Below, piece after piece: positions 10,568 to 23,542 of a stretch of 64,000 nt of DNA. How positions within the stretch are numbered: position 1 is the first letter of the stretch; every line of letters starts with the position of its first letter. A program made the translations under genes and the position numbers. The stretch is from Dryas octopetala. Taxonomy: Eukaryota > Streptophyta > Magnoliopsida > Rosales > Rosaceae. Where the stretch lies: assembly GCA_963921425.1 (NCBI GenBank), contig OY992834.1, forward strand, positions 10,213,271 to 10,277,270. The letters run 5' to 3'. The notes under the pieces are model-generated. The model ran no database searches and was not told the origin of the DNA. It was given only the letters and a program-made list of their open reading frames with translations.

Positions 10568-11678
10568 ATAGGTTTACACTGATGCAATACACCAGGAAAT
10601 ATGTGTTATCTTGAATTGACAAAATATCTTGTAATATTCCATGCACTTAAACAAATGAAACTTTTAAATTTATGTTTGTCAGTCTCCAATCTCCATCACA
10701 AATCTCAATTGGTAATAATATTTTCTATTTCTTACATCACATGCTGCATACAAGTGGACGAGAGACAGGACCACAACACACAAAACAAGCCTCACAAATT
10801 CATAAAATGTGGGATTCCTTTTTAGCAGTGAGACCCGTTTGTTTTCTGTTTATTGTTTTCTGTTTTCGGCCAAAAACATTGACTTGCCTTGTGACCCCTC
10901 TCATTGAGTCATTGTCTTGTTCTCATTGCGTTGCTTTGCTTCTTTTGTTGTCGTGTGCTGGCAAAGAGGCAAAAAGGCCAACATTTTACATTAGTATTGT
11001 AATTGGTTGAGATTAAAGCGTTTGGGAGTGGATTATAGATGTTGAAGGGGTTTATAGGTAATTTACATGCATATGTTTTATAATAATAATAAAAAAGAGA
11101 ATTTTATCACAATTTAAGACACATTTTCGGAATTTTAGGAGATCCTGTGGGTGGACCCCGAACCTCTTTGTTCTAATTACAAAAGAAATAGATAACCTCT
11201 CTAAAAATCGTCTCCATTTTATAATAAAATAAATAAATTTTATTACAGCCATATTCAAATCTAACAAAATAAAAAATTATAAGGGTTTTTTTTTAAAGTT
11301 CAAAATGAAAAATACTCTGATCGGCCGGCCCACTTGCAAAAACATGTTGACAGGTCGGTCCACTTTAATGAGCCGAGCGTTCGACACTTTCATAGAGCAC
11401 TCGGTACAACCCACCAAGCGCTCGGCGTAAAAAACACGGACCAAAACATAATGTAGGCTTTATTTTTACAAAATGAACATATTCATTATTCGAACTTTTA
11501 GGTGAGTTTATTTATCATTAAAAGCTATGAAATAGACTTTAGAATAATTTACTTAAATTATAATTGTCTTTGTTGAGAATTTTCAAATAATTAATATGAG
11601 TACGGTAGTGAGATAATCTTTATATATATTAATTGAAAAAATAAATTTAAATTTCTTTTTAATTAAGAGGATGTGTAA
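10568..11678. other. Intergenic with a small GC-rich island at 11320-11435
   Basis: Mostly AT-rich. A 112-codon open frame at 10672-11010 has no recognisable domain and looks like chance. At 11320-11435 the base composition switches to GC-rich, with repeated CGGTCGG / CTCGGC words. These resemble, without matching, the TTCGGC units inside the neighbouring element at 11687. Confidence 0.5.
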
Positions 11679-12088
11679 AAAAAATTGAGTGCTGCTATTT
11701 GCACACCCTTTTTCTACTTTTTCTCATTTCACACCCTCACACCCTTCCCATAATTAAATTTTCTCATACACACACCCCTCCCAATTACCATAATATCCTC
11801 ATTTTATCCAACACACCCCATCAACTCAGAAAAAAAAAAAAAAAAAAAAAACACACCCATTCCCTCCTCACCGGACCACCCCTCCCCCTCCCCCTCCCCC
11901 TCCCTCTCCCTCTCTCTCTTCCCCAGCCCACCCCAGCCCCGAACCCGACCACCTCCTTCCCTCCCGCACCCTCCCCGCACCACCCTCCTCTCTCTCTCTC
12001 CTCCCCCGCAGCACCACCTCCTCCCTCTCTCCTCCCTCGCGTAGCTGGGCATCCGCTCGACACTGGTCCGCCGAAAATGTCACACTCG

Positions 12089-12176
12089 TTCGGCAGTCAT
12101 CCGCCGAACGATGTGAGTGTTGTTCGGCAGGTACCCACCGAACATCAAGGACCCGTTCGGCAAGTACTCGCCGAAC
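12089..12176. repeat. Array of three 21-bp near-palindromes inside family A copy 1
   Basis: Units starting TTCGGCA and ending CGAAC lie at 12089-12109, 12123-12143 and 12156-12176, spaced 34 and 33 bp apart. Each is an inverted repeat with arms TTCGGC / GCCGAA, with one arm mismatch in the middle unit. A degenerate half-unit (CCGCCGAAA) precedes them at about 12067. Confidence 0.85.
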
Positions 12177-12184
12177 CAACTACT

Positions 12185-12231
<47 letters not shown>

Positions 12232-12299
12232 GGGCACGCCGAGAGAGAGAACTTCGACGGTGGCTGGAAGGCGCTGCGCGCGGTGGTGCTGCAAGCAGA

Positions 12300-12520
12300 A
12301 GGGGCGGGGCTAGGGTGGTCGGGGCTGGGTTGGGGTGGACTGGGGCAGGGCTGGGGTGGTCGGGGCTGGGTTGGGGTGAGAAGGGGCGGGGCTGGGGTTG
12401 TCGGGGCTGGGGTGGGGTGGGCTGGGGCGGGGCTAGGGTGGTCAGGGCTGAGGTGGTCGGGGCTGGGCTGGGCTGGGCTGGGCTGGGGCGGGGCTGGGGT
12501 GGTCGGGGCTGTGACGGGGA
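12300..12520. repeat. G-rich minisatellite (GGGCTGGG variants)
   Basis: Many short variants of GGGGCTGGGTTGGGGTGG and GGTCGGGGCTGGGGTGG follow one another, with strong purine bias and GGG runs that could form G-quadruplexes on this strand. Open frames read through it are Gly/Trp-rich low complexity and are not counted as genes. Confidence 0.8.
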
Positions 12521-12667
12521 GAGATGGCAGAGAGAGGGAAAGAGAGATAGAAGGGATGAGGTTTTGGATAATTTTGTTTTAGGTGTTTTTTGTCATTTCA
12601 CAAATTAAAATTTTGAGGTGTGCAAAAAGAAATTTTAGGGTGTGCAAATAGCAGCCCTCAAAAAATT

Positions 12668-13106
12668 TAAGGAGGAACTACAATCAAAATTTAAAAAAGA
12701 CACAAATGCTTAGTATTAAAGATGGTGAGATATTTTGGCCAAAAAAAAAAAGATGGTGAGATATTGGATCATAAAATCTCCTATTTTAAAATAATAATCC
12801 ATATGGATTAGGTAAACAAATATTATCTTCAATAGTTTTAAATTAAAAAACATAAAGAATAGATAATATCTTCAATACTTTTTAAAATAAAACAACGTAA
12901 AGTTTGAACAACTTTTTTTTCTTTTGTTTTGAGTTTTTGGTCAAAATAACCTTTTATTCTTAACAAAAATAGAAATTACAAGAAAAACGCGGCCAAGTAA
13001 AATAGTAAAATGTTCCACCACACGTATAAATAATAAATAGTAAACGTTCCCCCTCTCTCTCTCAGTGTAGCTTCATTCTTCATCTGCCGTACTGTTACGG
13101 CTCTCC
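12668..13106 (+). promoter_or_regulatory. Upstream region and leader of the LPEAT2-like gene
   Basis: A TATA box, TATAAATA, lies at 13025-13032, about 80 bp before the start codon. It is followed by a CT-rich tract at about 13050-13063, the pyrimidine patch common near plant transcription starts. This leaves a leader of roughly 50 bp. The rest is AT-rich with no other motif recognised. Confidence 0.6.
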
Positions 13107-16100
13107 ATGGCAGACAACGGTCTCACCTCGCCTCTCCTCTCCTCGCCACCGTCCGATCACCCCCACTTCATCCTCACCGTTCATGACGACAACAACGACA
13201 ACGACAACGGCCACCACCACCACCACAACCACACCCATCAAAGCAGCAGCAACAGCACCCACCACTTCGGATTCCGCAACCCATTTGCATTTCTCGGGTC
13301 CACTGGTTTCACCGTACCCGTTTCGACCACCGCGGATCCGTTTCGGAACCACACGGTGAAGATTGAGGGGATTTACGAGTGGGTAAAGATCGCAATTTGC
13401 TTGCCCATCGCAGTGGCTCGGCTCGTGCTCTTCGGGGCCTCTTTGTTGATTGGGTTTGTCGCTACCAAGTTGGCTCTTTATGGCTGGAAGGACAGGCAGA
13501 ACCCTATGCCTCGGTGGAGGTCTAGGATGATGTGGATCACTAGGGTCTGTACTCGCTGTATTCTCTTCTCTTTTGGGTAAGTTTGATCTGGGTTTTGTTT
13601 TGTTTTTTTCTTTTTTTTTTGTGTTTTTCTGTTCTGGTTTCGGTTAAGCTGTGTTTGGTTGCTGGGAAAGTGGAGGAAAAGACTAGAAAGTGGAATTTAG
13701 AATTTTATTTTGATTGAAGTCAAGTAGTTAGTTTGAGTGCAAATGGAGGTATAGGATTGTGAAATCTTTCTTGTGGCCTGATTGGGTGCTGAAAATTGAA
13801 CAAGGAATATTCCTTTTTGAGTTTTAGAGATTTAATTACTGAAATTAAGTGAACTGTATAGTTTAATAGATTCAATTGAAAGGGATTTTTTTTTTTCGTC
13901 TTGGTGTGTCTGTGTTTGGTTTTTGGGAAAATAGTTGAGTGAAATAATCTTAGGTGGTAATAAAAGATCAGTTTTGCAGTGTATCTCTTTTCTTGTTATA
14001 AATGATTTCATTCTTAAAAGCAGTTGAATTTGCCTCAGTTTTTTTTTTTTTCTTCAATTGATTTCTTTTTTTCTCTTCTTGCACCTCCTTTGCAGCTACC
14101 ATTGGATAAGACGGAAAGGAAAACCTGCTCCAAGAGAAACTGCTCCAATAGTTGTATCTAACCATGTATCTTTCATCGAACCTATATTCTATTTCTATGA
14201 ATTATTCCCCACGATTGTGGCATCTGAGTCCCACGATTCCCTACCTTTGGTTGGAACAATCATCAGAGCAATGCAGGTAATTTCATGTCGCTGCATGGTG
14301 ATTGTCTTTTTAATGCATGCAAGGGTACATTATGTTAACAAACTCGTTACAATCACTTTAGTTGCTGGCATTTATACTCCGTTGTCATCGTTTCTCTCTT
14401 TGTTTTATGGTTTCAGGTGATATATGTTAATAGGTTTTCACAGTCGTCAAGGAAGCACGCTGTTAATGAAATAAAGGTAGGAAGTTTCTATTAGTGCTTG
14501 GTTATCCTTATTTAATTAGTAAGTTATAAAAACAATTTGGATTTATCGGTTGTCAACCATTGTCCCTGTCTTTTGGTTCTTGTGAGTTAAAAGTAAACAT
14601 ATATGTTGAGGCTTCTACTTTCCTTTCCTTCTTTATTGTTGTTGTGATTATTATTTTAATTTGTATGTCCTTACCTTGAACTGTCTCTCAGCTATTTCTA
14701 CTATAAATTTTCTTATGTGAAGCATGTTATGTAGCCCTTTTGCTCCAAATCCCCTTCAAAACTTCATTCAGTCTATGGAAATTTGATGTAAATTTTGTTT
14801 AATTAAGAATTCCTGCATTTGCTTGTGTTTTTCTAGTAAGAATCCTTGCTACACTTGATTTATGAGTATTTATGTTGGTTGTAAATTTGTAGTGTATGCC
14901 AATTTGGTATACTTGATATCTGCATTATGAATAACACTGCACAAGGCAATGGATTAGGCCTGGAGGAACTAAAAAATAATGATAAATCAGAATACGAGAA
15001 AAAAACACTAAAGCCATAAAGTGTGTAAATAATTAAATGCACCAAAGATTGCCCCATAGGCTGATATAGGAGGCTGATGGTTGTATCATATTACCTTTGG
15101 GTTTTCAGAACCTAATAATGTCCTGAATCACCTTGGAAGTCAAAGGCAATGCTGAAAATGGTCTTATGTATTGAGCACGAGTAGGTCTCCATTATCCATG
15201 GAAATGGTAAGCTTATATGAGTCTTGTACCTACTTAGTAAGGAGAAAGAATGCAACCTCTCACAAAAGATGCACTATATCTACAGCAGCAATAAAGTCTT
15301 AGAGTAAACAAACGAATTTATTGGACACATGAATCTTTTGATGGTACAGATATGATATATTATGTGATGTACTTTTTGAGATGCTTCAATATGCAGTCTA
15401 AACTACAGAATTGTTGTAGAATTATACGAACTTCAATATGCAATAAAAGTGTATTGCCATATGATGTCTTCACTTGGACACTGTATCTATGTGAGATTTT
15501 GGCCTGCATTGCCATATTAATGGAACATGTTCTCATATTTGTTCCATAAACTATAAAACATACTTGCTCTTTTAGTCCTATTGCAGCTGGAATGATCTTC
15601 GTCGAATCTTTTTGGTATATATCTTCGTATAATTTGTTAAATGATTTTTTTATCAATTTTATAAGCTATTTGATACAGAAATGTGCTTTCAAGGATCTGA
15701 ATACAGAGAAAAGCTTCTTGCGGTAGATTTCCTCGAGTGCTTTTATTTCCTGAGGGAACCACAAGCAATGGAAGATTTCTCATTTCTTTTGAACTTGGTG
15801 CATTCATCCCTGGTTTCCCAATCCAACCAGTAACTGTACGCTATCCTCATGTACACTTTGACCAATCCTGGTAGGACACTTTTCTATTCTGGAAATTTTG
15901 TTTGGTGCTGTCTTGAGTGGTATCTTATTAATGTTTTATGTGGTTTGCTGGTCAGGGGGCACATTTCTTTGGCAAAGCTCATGTTCAGAATGTTCACTCA
16001 GTTTCACAATTTCATGGAGGTAGTCTATTTCTCCTATTTGATTTTTATTGCTACATTGCATTGCGTTATAAACTTTTGTATTATATGGACATTGATTTAG

Positions 16101-19100
16101 GTCATTTGGTCTGAATTGAGCAGGTAGAGTACCTTCCTGTTGTTTCACCCCTTGATAACAAGAAAGAAAGTGCTGTCCATTTTGCTGAGAGGGTGAGAAT
16201 CTGCGGCAATTGCTTGATTTGGCCATGGATTTTTATTGTTGTCTTTCTGTTATTCCATTGTTTTGTGGATTATGAATAGAAGTTGACACATATAAATGTA
16301 TGCAGACTAGTCATGCTATTGCAACTTCACTCAATGTTGTACAAACATCTCATTCTTATGGAGACTTAATGCTTCTTATGAAAGCATCTCAGTCGAAATC
16401 AAAGCAGGTATACATCTTGGTTAATACTTAGGCCTTTACCAATTTTTTGTTGTTTGACAAAGAAGCTATGAGCTTCAGACCCACCCCAATCAATTACCAC
16501 CTGAACCAAAGCCCAACAGTTATAGCATTATACAAGCTTGTATTTGTTAATTTAAGTTTAAACTGTTATAAGAGCTACACAACAATTTTTTATATTGCAC
16601 TAATGTTTCTGTCATGACTTCCACAGGTGCAGCCCTCAGTTTATATGGTTGAAATGGCGAGTGTAAAATCAGTAAGCCTTTGCATATAAGTGCCTTATAT
16701 ATATGTGTGTGTGTGTATATATATATAGATATATATATATGTATATATGTATATATATATGTGTATATATGTATATATATATATATATGTATATATGTAT
16801 ATATATATATATAACATATTGACATTTTATTGTTCTAACCTACTAGAGTGACTATAGCTTGTCTAATGATGCATCTACTTTTCTGCATGGTATCAGTTAT
16901 TTCTAGTTTCTGCCAATGGAAGAGTGCCTATGTTTATATGCTTTCGATCATTTATTTATAAGTTAAATGTGTTCTTTGTTTCGTTTAATGATATATGTGA
17001 GTGATTTATATCTTGTTTTTCAGTTACTCCATATAAGCAGCATGGAAGCTGTGGACCTTCTGGATAAGTTTCTTTCTATGAACCCAGACCCCAGGTATTG
17101 CTGAAACTATAATTAAAGTGAAAGTTGTGGCCGAGTCATCTTTTTGGTTAGCAATATTAATCAATGTTATTATTTGTATCATGTATGTGCTGCATTGGGT
17201 TATATAAATTTTGGATCTGGCATCTGAATTATTGTTCATATCTATAATTCTGTTTCCTCCACCTTTTTCCTTGTGGATATGATTCTTTTTCCTAGATAAA
17301 TATAATTAGTTATGCTAAAAATTGCTTGCTAGAGATAATAACTAAATGCTATTGGAATGCCACGTTTGTGTGCAAAACATAAGTCCTGCCAACCAAGAAA
17401 AGGAAATAAGTGCATGTTTTCTCTCTATTTCCTTTGTCAATCTACTAATACAGTAACTACATGTGTATTATGTGTTCATCCTGCTTTTAGATTGTATGCA
17501 TTTTGGCAATTTTTTCCTTTGCATATTTGTACAATGTTGGTCCTGAAGCTTGTCTCATGTTGCTTCTTCTAAGTCCACTTAGTTAAATGATGTGGCATTC
17601 GAACTGCTTAACTTACAACATGCAAGTGCTGTAAATTTATGCAATACTTATTGCAAATGCAAGATCTGTAAGATTCTTTCTGTTGTATTGTGTTTGCAGT
17701 GGTCATGTCAACTACCATGATTTCCTAAGGGTTCTAAGACTCAGGGCTTGTACCTTTTCTGAAGAGGTTAGTTACCATGACATTTTGCTAAATATTGTCC
17801 CTTTTGTCTCTTGTTTGCAACCTTCTTGAACTGAATGCCAAGACTTAGAGTTTAGACAGGCATATAATATATTCTTGCTTTTCTGATGTGAACTTTGGAA
17901 TAGATGATATTCACATCAGAATTGTATGTTTATGTGAATTTGGAATAATGAGTTGGCAGGCGTCCGAGCACCCCCAACAAGTTTTTTCCTCTTCTTTAGA
18001 ATAAAGATGTAGTTTAATGGCTTTTGATACCATTCTGTTGGTCACTTATTGGAGTTACTTTTTAGCTATATCCTTGCACTCTCCCCTGACAATTGTTTGT
18101 TTTAAGTGTTTGTCCTTCTCCCTGTGGACTTACTTCAGTAGCCTATGTTACAACTTGCGTTGTGGTTTGTATGTTGACATTGGTAAAGATGTTAATTTCT
18201 GGGGAAAATGCATGATAATGTTTTTCATTTTTTCCTTTTTTGAACTATTTCATGCTGATCTAATAAAGTATGTTACGAACAATTGGACATTAATGCATGT
18301 CAAATGTTTTTCAGATGTGCATTTACTTTTAACTTTCCCATCACTCTCATAAGTGCAAACATGGATATCTTTTGAATTACAGATATTTGCATTCATTGAT
18401 GCTGAGAAAAGTGGAACAATTACGTTTAAACAGGTACTCCAACTCCTCCAAACCCTCTCTCTCTCTCTTCTCTTTTTTATATTTTGTATCTATAAAGAAT
18501 ATATAAATATATATGCTAATGTCATGATGCTGAGCTGGACATGATTGTATCATTTTGTTGCTTTCAGTTCTTATTTGGGTCAGTGCATGTCTTGAAGCAG
18601 CCATTATTCCGGAGAGCCTGTGAATTAGCTTTTTCTGAATGTGTCTCTGGGGATAATGACTTCATTTTAGAACAACAAGTATGCTGCTTGAACTGATTTG
18701 TCCTCTTTTTCTTTTCCCTTTGTAATTGCCCCAAATATATTTGTTTTGATGAATTGACTTGCAATTCCTGGTTTTTGATTGCTTTTGGATCAGTTTGGAG
18801 AGTCTATCAGGCCTGCAATCCTGGATTTGAATGAGGATGAGGTTATGGACATACCCTTCTAGGCTTATTTCCAAATAATTAAGATTTTTCAACATTGCCT
18901 GCACATAATGGAGCATAAAACAAAGTAGCTTTGGATATTACCATAAAACATCTTCCAGTTGCGCCTTCTATAAGATGACTAATGTAAACTGGTTGCTTGC
19001 AGGTCCATGAGCTATTCAATCTATTTGATTCTGATAGTGATGGGAGGATCAGCAAGACTGATTTTTTCACCTGCCTAAGAAGAAACCCACTACTGATTTC

Positions 19101-19173
19101 GCTTTTCTCACCGTGTTTGCTTAACAAAGACATTTCAGAAGATGGTAATAGGTTGGTAGAGGAGATTGTGTAG
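13107..19173 (+). CDS. LPEAT2: Lysophospholipid acyltransferase LPEAT2-like, with EF-hands
   Basis: Fourteen exons join in frame to 557 residues: 13107-13576, 14096-14276, 14417-14476, 15707-15870, 15956-16019, 16124-16192, 16306-16407, 16627-16671, 17024-17094, 17700-17766, 18383-18433, 18568-18678, 18794-18841, 19003-19173. The N-terminus is Ser/His/Asp-rich. A hydrophobic stretch at about residues 90-125 should anchor it in the ER. The acyltransferase block has SNHVSFIEP (His180, Glu185, the HX4E variant of motif I) and LLFPEGTTSNG near residue 250. The C-terminal half is calcium-binding: a full EF-hand loop DSDSDGRISKTD at residues 510-521 and a degenerate one near 437-448. The family acylates lysophosphatidylethanolamine and related lysolipids. 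Length and order match Arabidopsis LPEAT2. Confidence 0.95.
16700..16815. repeat. TA/TG microsatellite in intron 8 of the LPEAT2-like gene
   Basis: Alternating TATATG / TATATA / GTGTGT runs for about 115 bp between exons 8 and 9. Open frames through it are Tyr/Ile low complexity. Confidence 0.9.
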
Positions 19174-22100
19174 TGGATGAATTTTTCTTTAGAGTGCGGA
19201 GATTTTGTGCACCATATGTAACCTCTGTTAGTCTGGCTGTATTTTGGGTGGAAGAGAGAGAGAGAGAGAGGTGGAGCTTCGGGTTGGGTTTTCCTAAGGT
19301 ATAGGGAGGGGGCATAATATTTTTACCTTGCTCCCTTAAGCTGCTCATATTAGAGTTCTGATTTGATTACTTGGTTTTTGATCTGTAACTTTATATATCA
19401 TTGTTTACAGAGTGACTTACATAATTAATTCAGATAATGAGAGGAGTTCCAATATACAAAATTGGAGTATGAAAATCACCGTCCTAAAAAAAACCAAATT
19501 TCCTGGTCTTTTTTCTTTTGAAGAGATGGCCAACTATGTTGCATTGTCACCAGGGTATTGTCCCAGTCTCCTTTAAGTAGAGGGCTTTCATTGCCTTGGC
19601 ATATGCCTACAGGGTATATGGCCCTTATTGGAAGTCCACTGTGTATTACACTCACATCTGTGGGCAACGGATCACCTGGCCCAATTGCAATTTCTTGATA
19701 TGGGTGATGTTTTATTACCATATATGTGTTATGTTATATTATCAAATTACACGATTTTAACATAACTATACTCATAAAAATTTATGTTATCTTAGTGCTT
19801 CTTTTCCTTCATTAATTGTCCTGGCCTTTATTGCCTTATGTTATAAAAATAGGGGGGGGGAGAGTTAAATTTTCCATATCAAATTCTGCAAATCAATCTC
19901 TAATTTAGCCATTGTTATTACAGATGCATGCAATCTCTAACCAAGATCACAAACAGTGTCTACTTTACTTATGTGTCTTTTTTTTTTTCTTTCTTTTCCT
20001 ATTCTAGCTCCTTTTCTTTCATTCCATTACATTATATAAATGCATGCATGCATATCTTATGTTTAAGAATTTGAGGTAATTTGATTTTGCTGTCCCTCCC
20101 TAGCAGTAATAAAGAGGTAATCATATCACCTAGCTATACCTTGATTCAGGGGACATATATATGTTAATTGTAATTAATTAAGCTTTCCATGATGTCCTTT
20201 AGCCAGACGTCTATGAAAGCATAGGAAAGCAGTCCTTACAGAAATATAATATAAACCCAAAAGAATTAACCTTTGTTTACTAACACTAGCAACAACTCCC
20301 AACTTTAATTATATTATTCTACACAGTACACACCTGGGTCAGTGAAACCAGATAGACATTTATGTCAATGGTGAAGTTGAGGTTCCACGGTTTGTCCATG
20401 TCGTATTGATTCTAATTAATTAATTAATTTTACAGTTTATGGGTCTTCATGTATTAATGCTTAAATTAATCACTTCGGGGCCGTGAGATTGAGTAACAAT
20501 GGCAGGAGCCATCTAGGAATGTGGTTGATGATCCTCTAACTGGTGAGGGATAATGTTGTCAGTTCCATCTCTTGTGTGGTTGAATGATAACAAAGTCCAT
20601 TAGAAAGTTATTCACTCATCTAATGCAATTAAATAAATAAATAGCCAAACAAAATAATTTTATTAAACATTTGGTTTAACTCAAATGGTGTAGGATTAAA
20701 AAAAGGTTGAGAAATATGTTAGTATTATAATAAGTTAAGAGTTCGAATACTTCTAATGTAATTAAAAAAAAAAAGTAATAAAATATTTACAATAATAATC
20801 AAATGAGTAAGGATTTCAATTTAATTGATTTGTTTTTTGTAATGATGATCTAAGATAAGGAAATTCGAACTTGGACTATTGGAGAGAAATATCAGTACAC
20901 TAATAGTTAGTTGGTGTAATAATAATACTTAATAGCATCTAAAAATAGAGAAATGCTAGTTACCTTCTCATTTTTTATTATCTCCAAAACCGTTTTTTAT
21001 AACAGTTATATAATCAAATAATTTTTTATTTGATTAAATTTTAAGGTCCATTGACTTTAGGTACCAAATTATAATGTTTTTTCATTTCAACTACTAAAAC
21101 ATTTATGTCATTTCAGTTTAGGTACTAAATTTCAGTTTAGGTACCAACTTTAAAAAATATAGTCATATCGAACTATGACTGTCTAACAGTCATAACTTTT
21201 TTATTGATTTATTGTTTTTTCAATATTTGCAAGGCTTAAATTTTAATATTTAGTCTTTGAGTTATAGGATTTCATCCCCCAAACCTAAATCAAAAGTATG
21301 AAACTCTAAAAATTTTGATTTTTTATAAATTTTAAATAGTCACAACTGTGACTGTTCGACAATTACAACTGTAACTGTTCGACAGTCACAACTGTATGAC
21401 AAACTGATTTGTGACCTAATCCAAAATGTTTTACTCTATGTTAGTACCTAAACTAAAAAAAATTAGTGTCTTGCTGTTTTATTAAAAAACTATTGATATT
21501 TGGTATTTAATCCTAATTTTCTATAAATTTTATGAGAGATCATCTTTGAAAAATTAAACTATTTTCATCAAAAGACTAACGAGAATAATTAGAGAAGATC
21601 AAAGGAAAAGATAGTTAAACTTTTCTCTCTAAAATATACTATTTTAGATGGTTAGACGATGATACATACAATGTGGGATTGGGCCCACAATGCTATCCTT
21701 CATATGAAGTTATCTCTCTCCATGTACATACTACATACCTAGTAGGCTTTTCATTTTTAATTTAGTTTGATGTCCGGATTATGACTTATGAGTATTAGGT
21801 AAGTGTAGCCTAATTATTAATTATTAACCACAACCTATCATTTTCCAGGAGATCCACAACTACTCCAAAGGCTATGGGCAAGTGGGCAACTACTATATAA
21901 ATCTGTTGTGCAACATGTCAGGGAGGCCGTTTTTGTTGTGTGGGCTTGACACAATAATTTGGTTGTATCAAAGTCAATGAAGCAAAACGGGTCCACACCG
22001 TTTTTATTTCTTTTTTTTATTTCTTTTTATAAGAGGGTGGTGGGTAGCTGAATTCGTTTTGTTTAAAAGTAAAAAAAAAAAAAAAATCTTTTTAGGTTTT

Positions 22101-23533
22101 TTGTCTTCAATTTTAATTAAGGGTAAAATGGGGAGAAACAATTTGGTGGGCAATTGGGCATATTGCCACGAATAGACTTACCTTTAACAAAAACAATGTA
22201 AAGCGTTAAAAAATATCGTAGTTTAAAAGATACATCAATTGAAAGCACAAAATTGATAATTGTTAGTATTTTTTTTTTTTTGGGGATTCAAAGCATTGAT
22301 ACTGTTGTTGGTTGGACCACAGTATCTTTACTAGAGACCTAATTAGAACCACTATATCTTTATTAGAAACCTAATTAGTTCCTTTTTTTGCATGTGTGTA
22401 GATTATATTGAACTTCGATGTGTTTTTTAAAAGGTAAACTTTACTGAATTTTAACAAACATATCGAAGTTTCATATAATCCAATCTATAGTTTTATAGAA
22501 TTTTGTAGACTTTTTTTAAGTAATAAATTTTTGTAGAGTTTACAAACTTTTTTCGACTTTTATAGAGAAATCTAAATAGAGTCTAATGATGTTTGCTAGA
22601 CCTTTATTAAAGAATTTGATAGACTTTCATTAACTTCTAAAATTAAATCCATCCACCAATCTATACTATATACCACTCAGTCATTAAATCAAACACTTTA
22701 CATGCACCACATATAGTTATTTGTAGGACAACAATTAACATCAAGCACCAAATCCTGATTGCATTTCCGTGTAATTCTAGTTAGCATGATTTGAAGTAGC
22801 TATTCATTGGTTGCCTGGTTGGTATCGTAATCTGTTGTCAAATATGGTTATGTTTCACGACCTTCTTTGCCTCTTTTCCTCAATTTGCAATTTTTATAAT
22901 CTAATCATACAAAAGTTTCGTTTATTAATGGATAGGAAAAGCATATTATGATGTATCAGTGGAAGCTTTGGATAAAATTTTGGAAAATCCTAATACCCCT
23001 TCGCTACAAACTATACTAACAACAGAAAACACTGAAAAATTGAGATGCATACTGGAGATTCGTGTTGGGCATGTCAGCATTGAGAGTGAGATTCGCACAA
23101 GTAAACAAAAGTCTACAAAAATATTCAGGCACTTGAGTTCGAGTCTTCAATTCGATCTTTGGAGTCAGGCAGTAAGGGAGGTAAAAAATTTTTGTGAATT
23201 TTTTAGGCCCGACGTGGATTGTTTGTCTTTGACCGGTTCAAGGAATTAGTCTGATGCACAAAACTGGTTTAGGACACCTTCAGTTATAGAACAAAAAAAA
23301 ACTACAAAAAAACTACAAAAATCTATCAACTAATGAAGTCTTTAAAAGTCTCTATTGAATACCACTATAGTTTGATAGACTATTTAAAAGTCAACATTGA
23401 ATACATTTAGACTTTTTAATTCTACTCAAATTCATATTGAATACATCATTTGATATTGTTGTGAGAAAAATTAGATGTGAAGTATAATTAACTGTAAAGA
23501 TAAACTGTTTTTAATGTTTGATAAACTATATTT
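19174..23533. other. Long gene-free interval, 3' of LPEAT2-like gene
   Basis: The first 250 bp are the presumed 3' untranslated region, with a GA microsatellite at 19255-19271. The rest is AT-rich. It contains the CACAACTGT-type palindromic repeats at 21160-21400 (listed separately), a (TTAA)n stretch near 20415, poly-A/T runs, and a 97-codon open frame at 22959-23249 lacking an ATG and any recognised domain. No convincing gene. Confidence 0.6.
21160..21400. repeat. Dispersed repeat with GTGACTGTTCGACAGTCAC-type palindromes, copy 1
   Basis: Contains TGACTGTCTAACAGTCATA at about 21176, and around 21345-21398 a run of CACAACTGTGACTGTTCGAC, TTACAACTGTAACTG and TTCGACAGTCACAACTG. About 100-300 bp upstream, phrases such as GGTCCATTGACTTTAGGTACC resemble, in reverse orientation, sequence near 28720-28790. 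This suggests that two diverged copies of one element lie in opposite orientation. Confidence 0.6.
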
Positions 23534-23542
23534 TAAAAAATT

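Larger units (their letters stand above)
11687..12659. mobile_element. Non-autonomous inverted-repeat element, family A copy 1
   Basis: The ends match in inverted orientation: GAGTGCTGCTATTTGCACAC and, reversed from the right, GAGGGCTGCTATTTGCACAC. The flanks share AAAAAATT (11679-11686 and 12660-12667), an 8-bp duplication that would fit a hAT-type element, though the sequence is low complexity. Inside, from left to right: a CT-rich tract (11876-12040), an array of TTCGGC-type palindromes (12089-12176), a GA tract (12186-12245), then GGGCTGGGGT-type minisatellite repeats (12300-12520). No transposase. A related element lies at 30952-32019. Confidence 0.8.

Noticed and set aside
10672..11010. 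112-codon plus-strand frame with hydrophobic segments
   Set aside because: No domain, no splice context and an AT-rich setting; consistent with chance.
11699..12608. Several overlapping open frames of 80-200 codons on both strands
   Set aside because: They read through CT/GA tracts and G-rich minisatellite inside a transposon; the products are Pro/Ser, Arg/Glu or Gly/Trp low complexity.
14860..15656. Short frames on both strands inside the LPEAT2-like gene
   Set aside because: They lie in intron 3, between coding exons at 14476 and 15707.
16547..16825. Tyr/Ile-rich minus-strand frame
   Set aside because: Produced by the TA/TG microsatellite in intron 8 of the LPEAT2-like gene.
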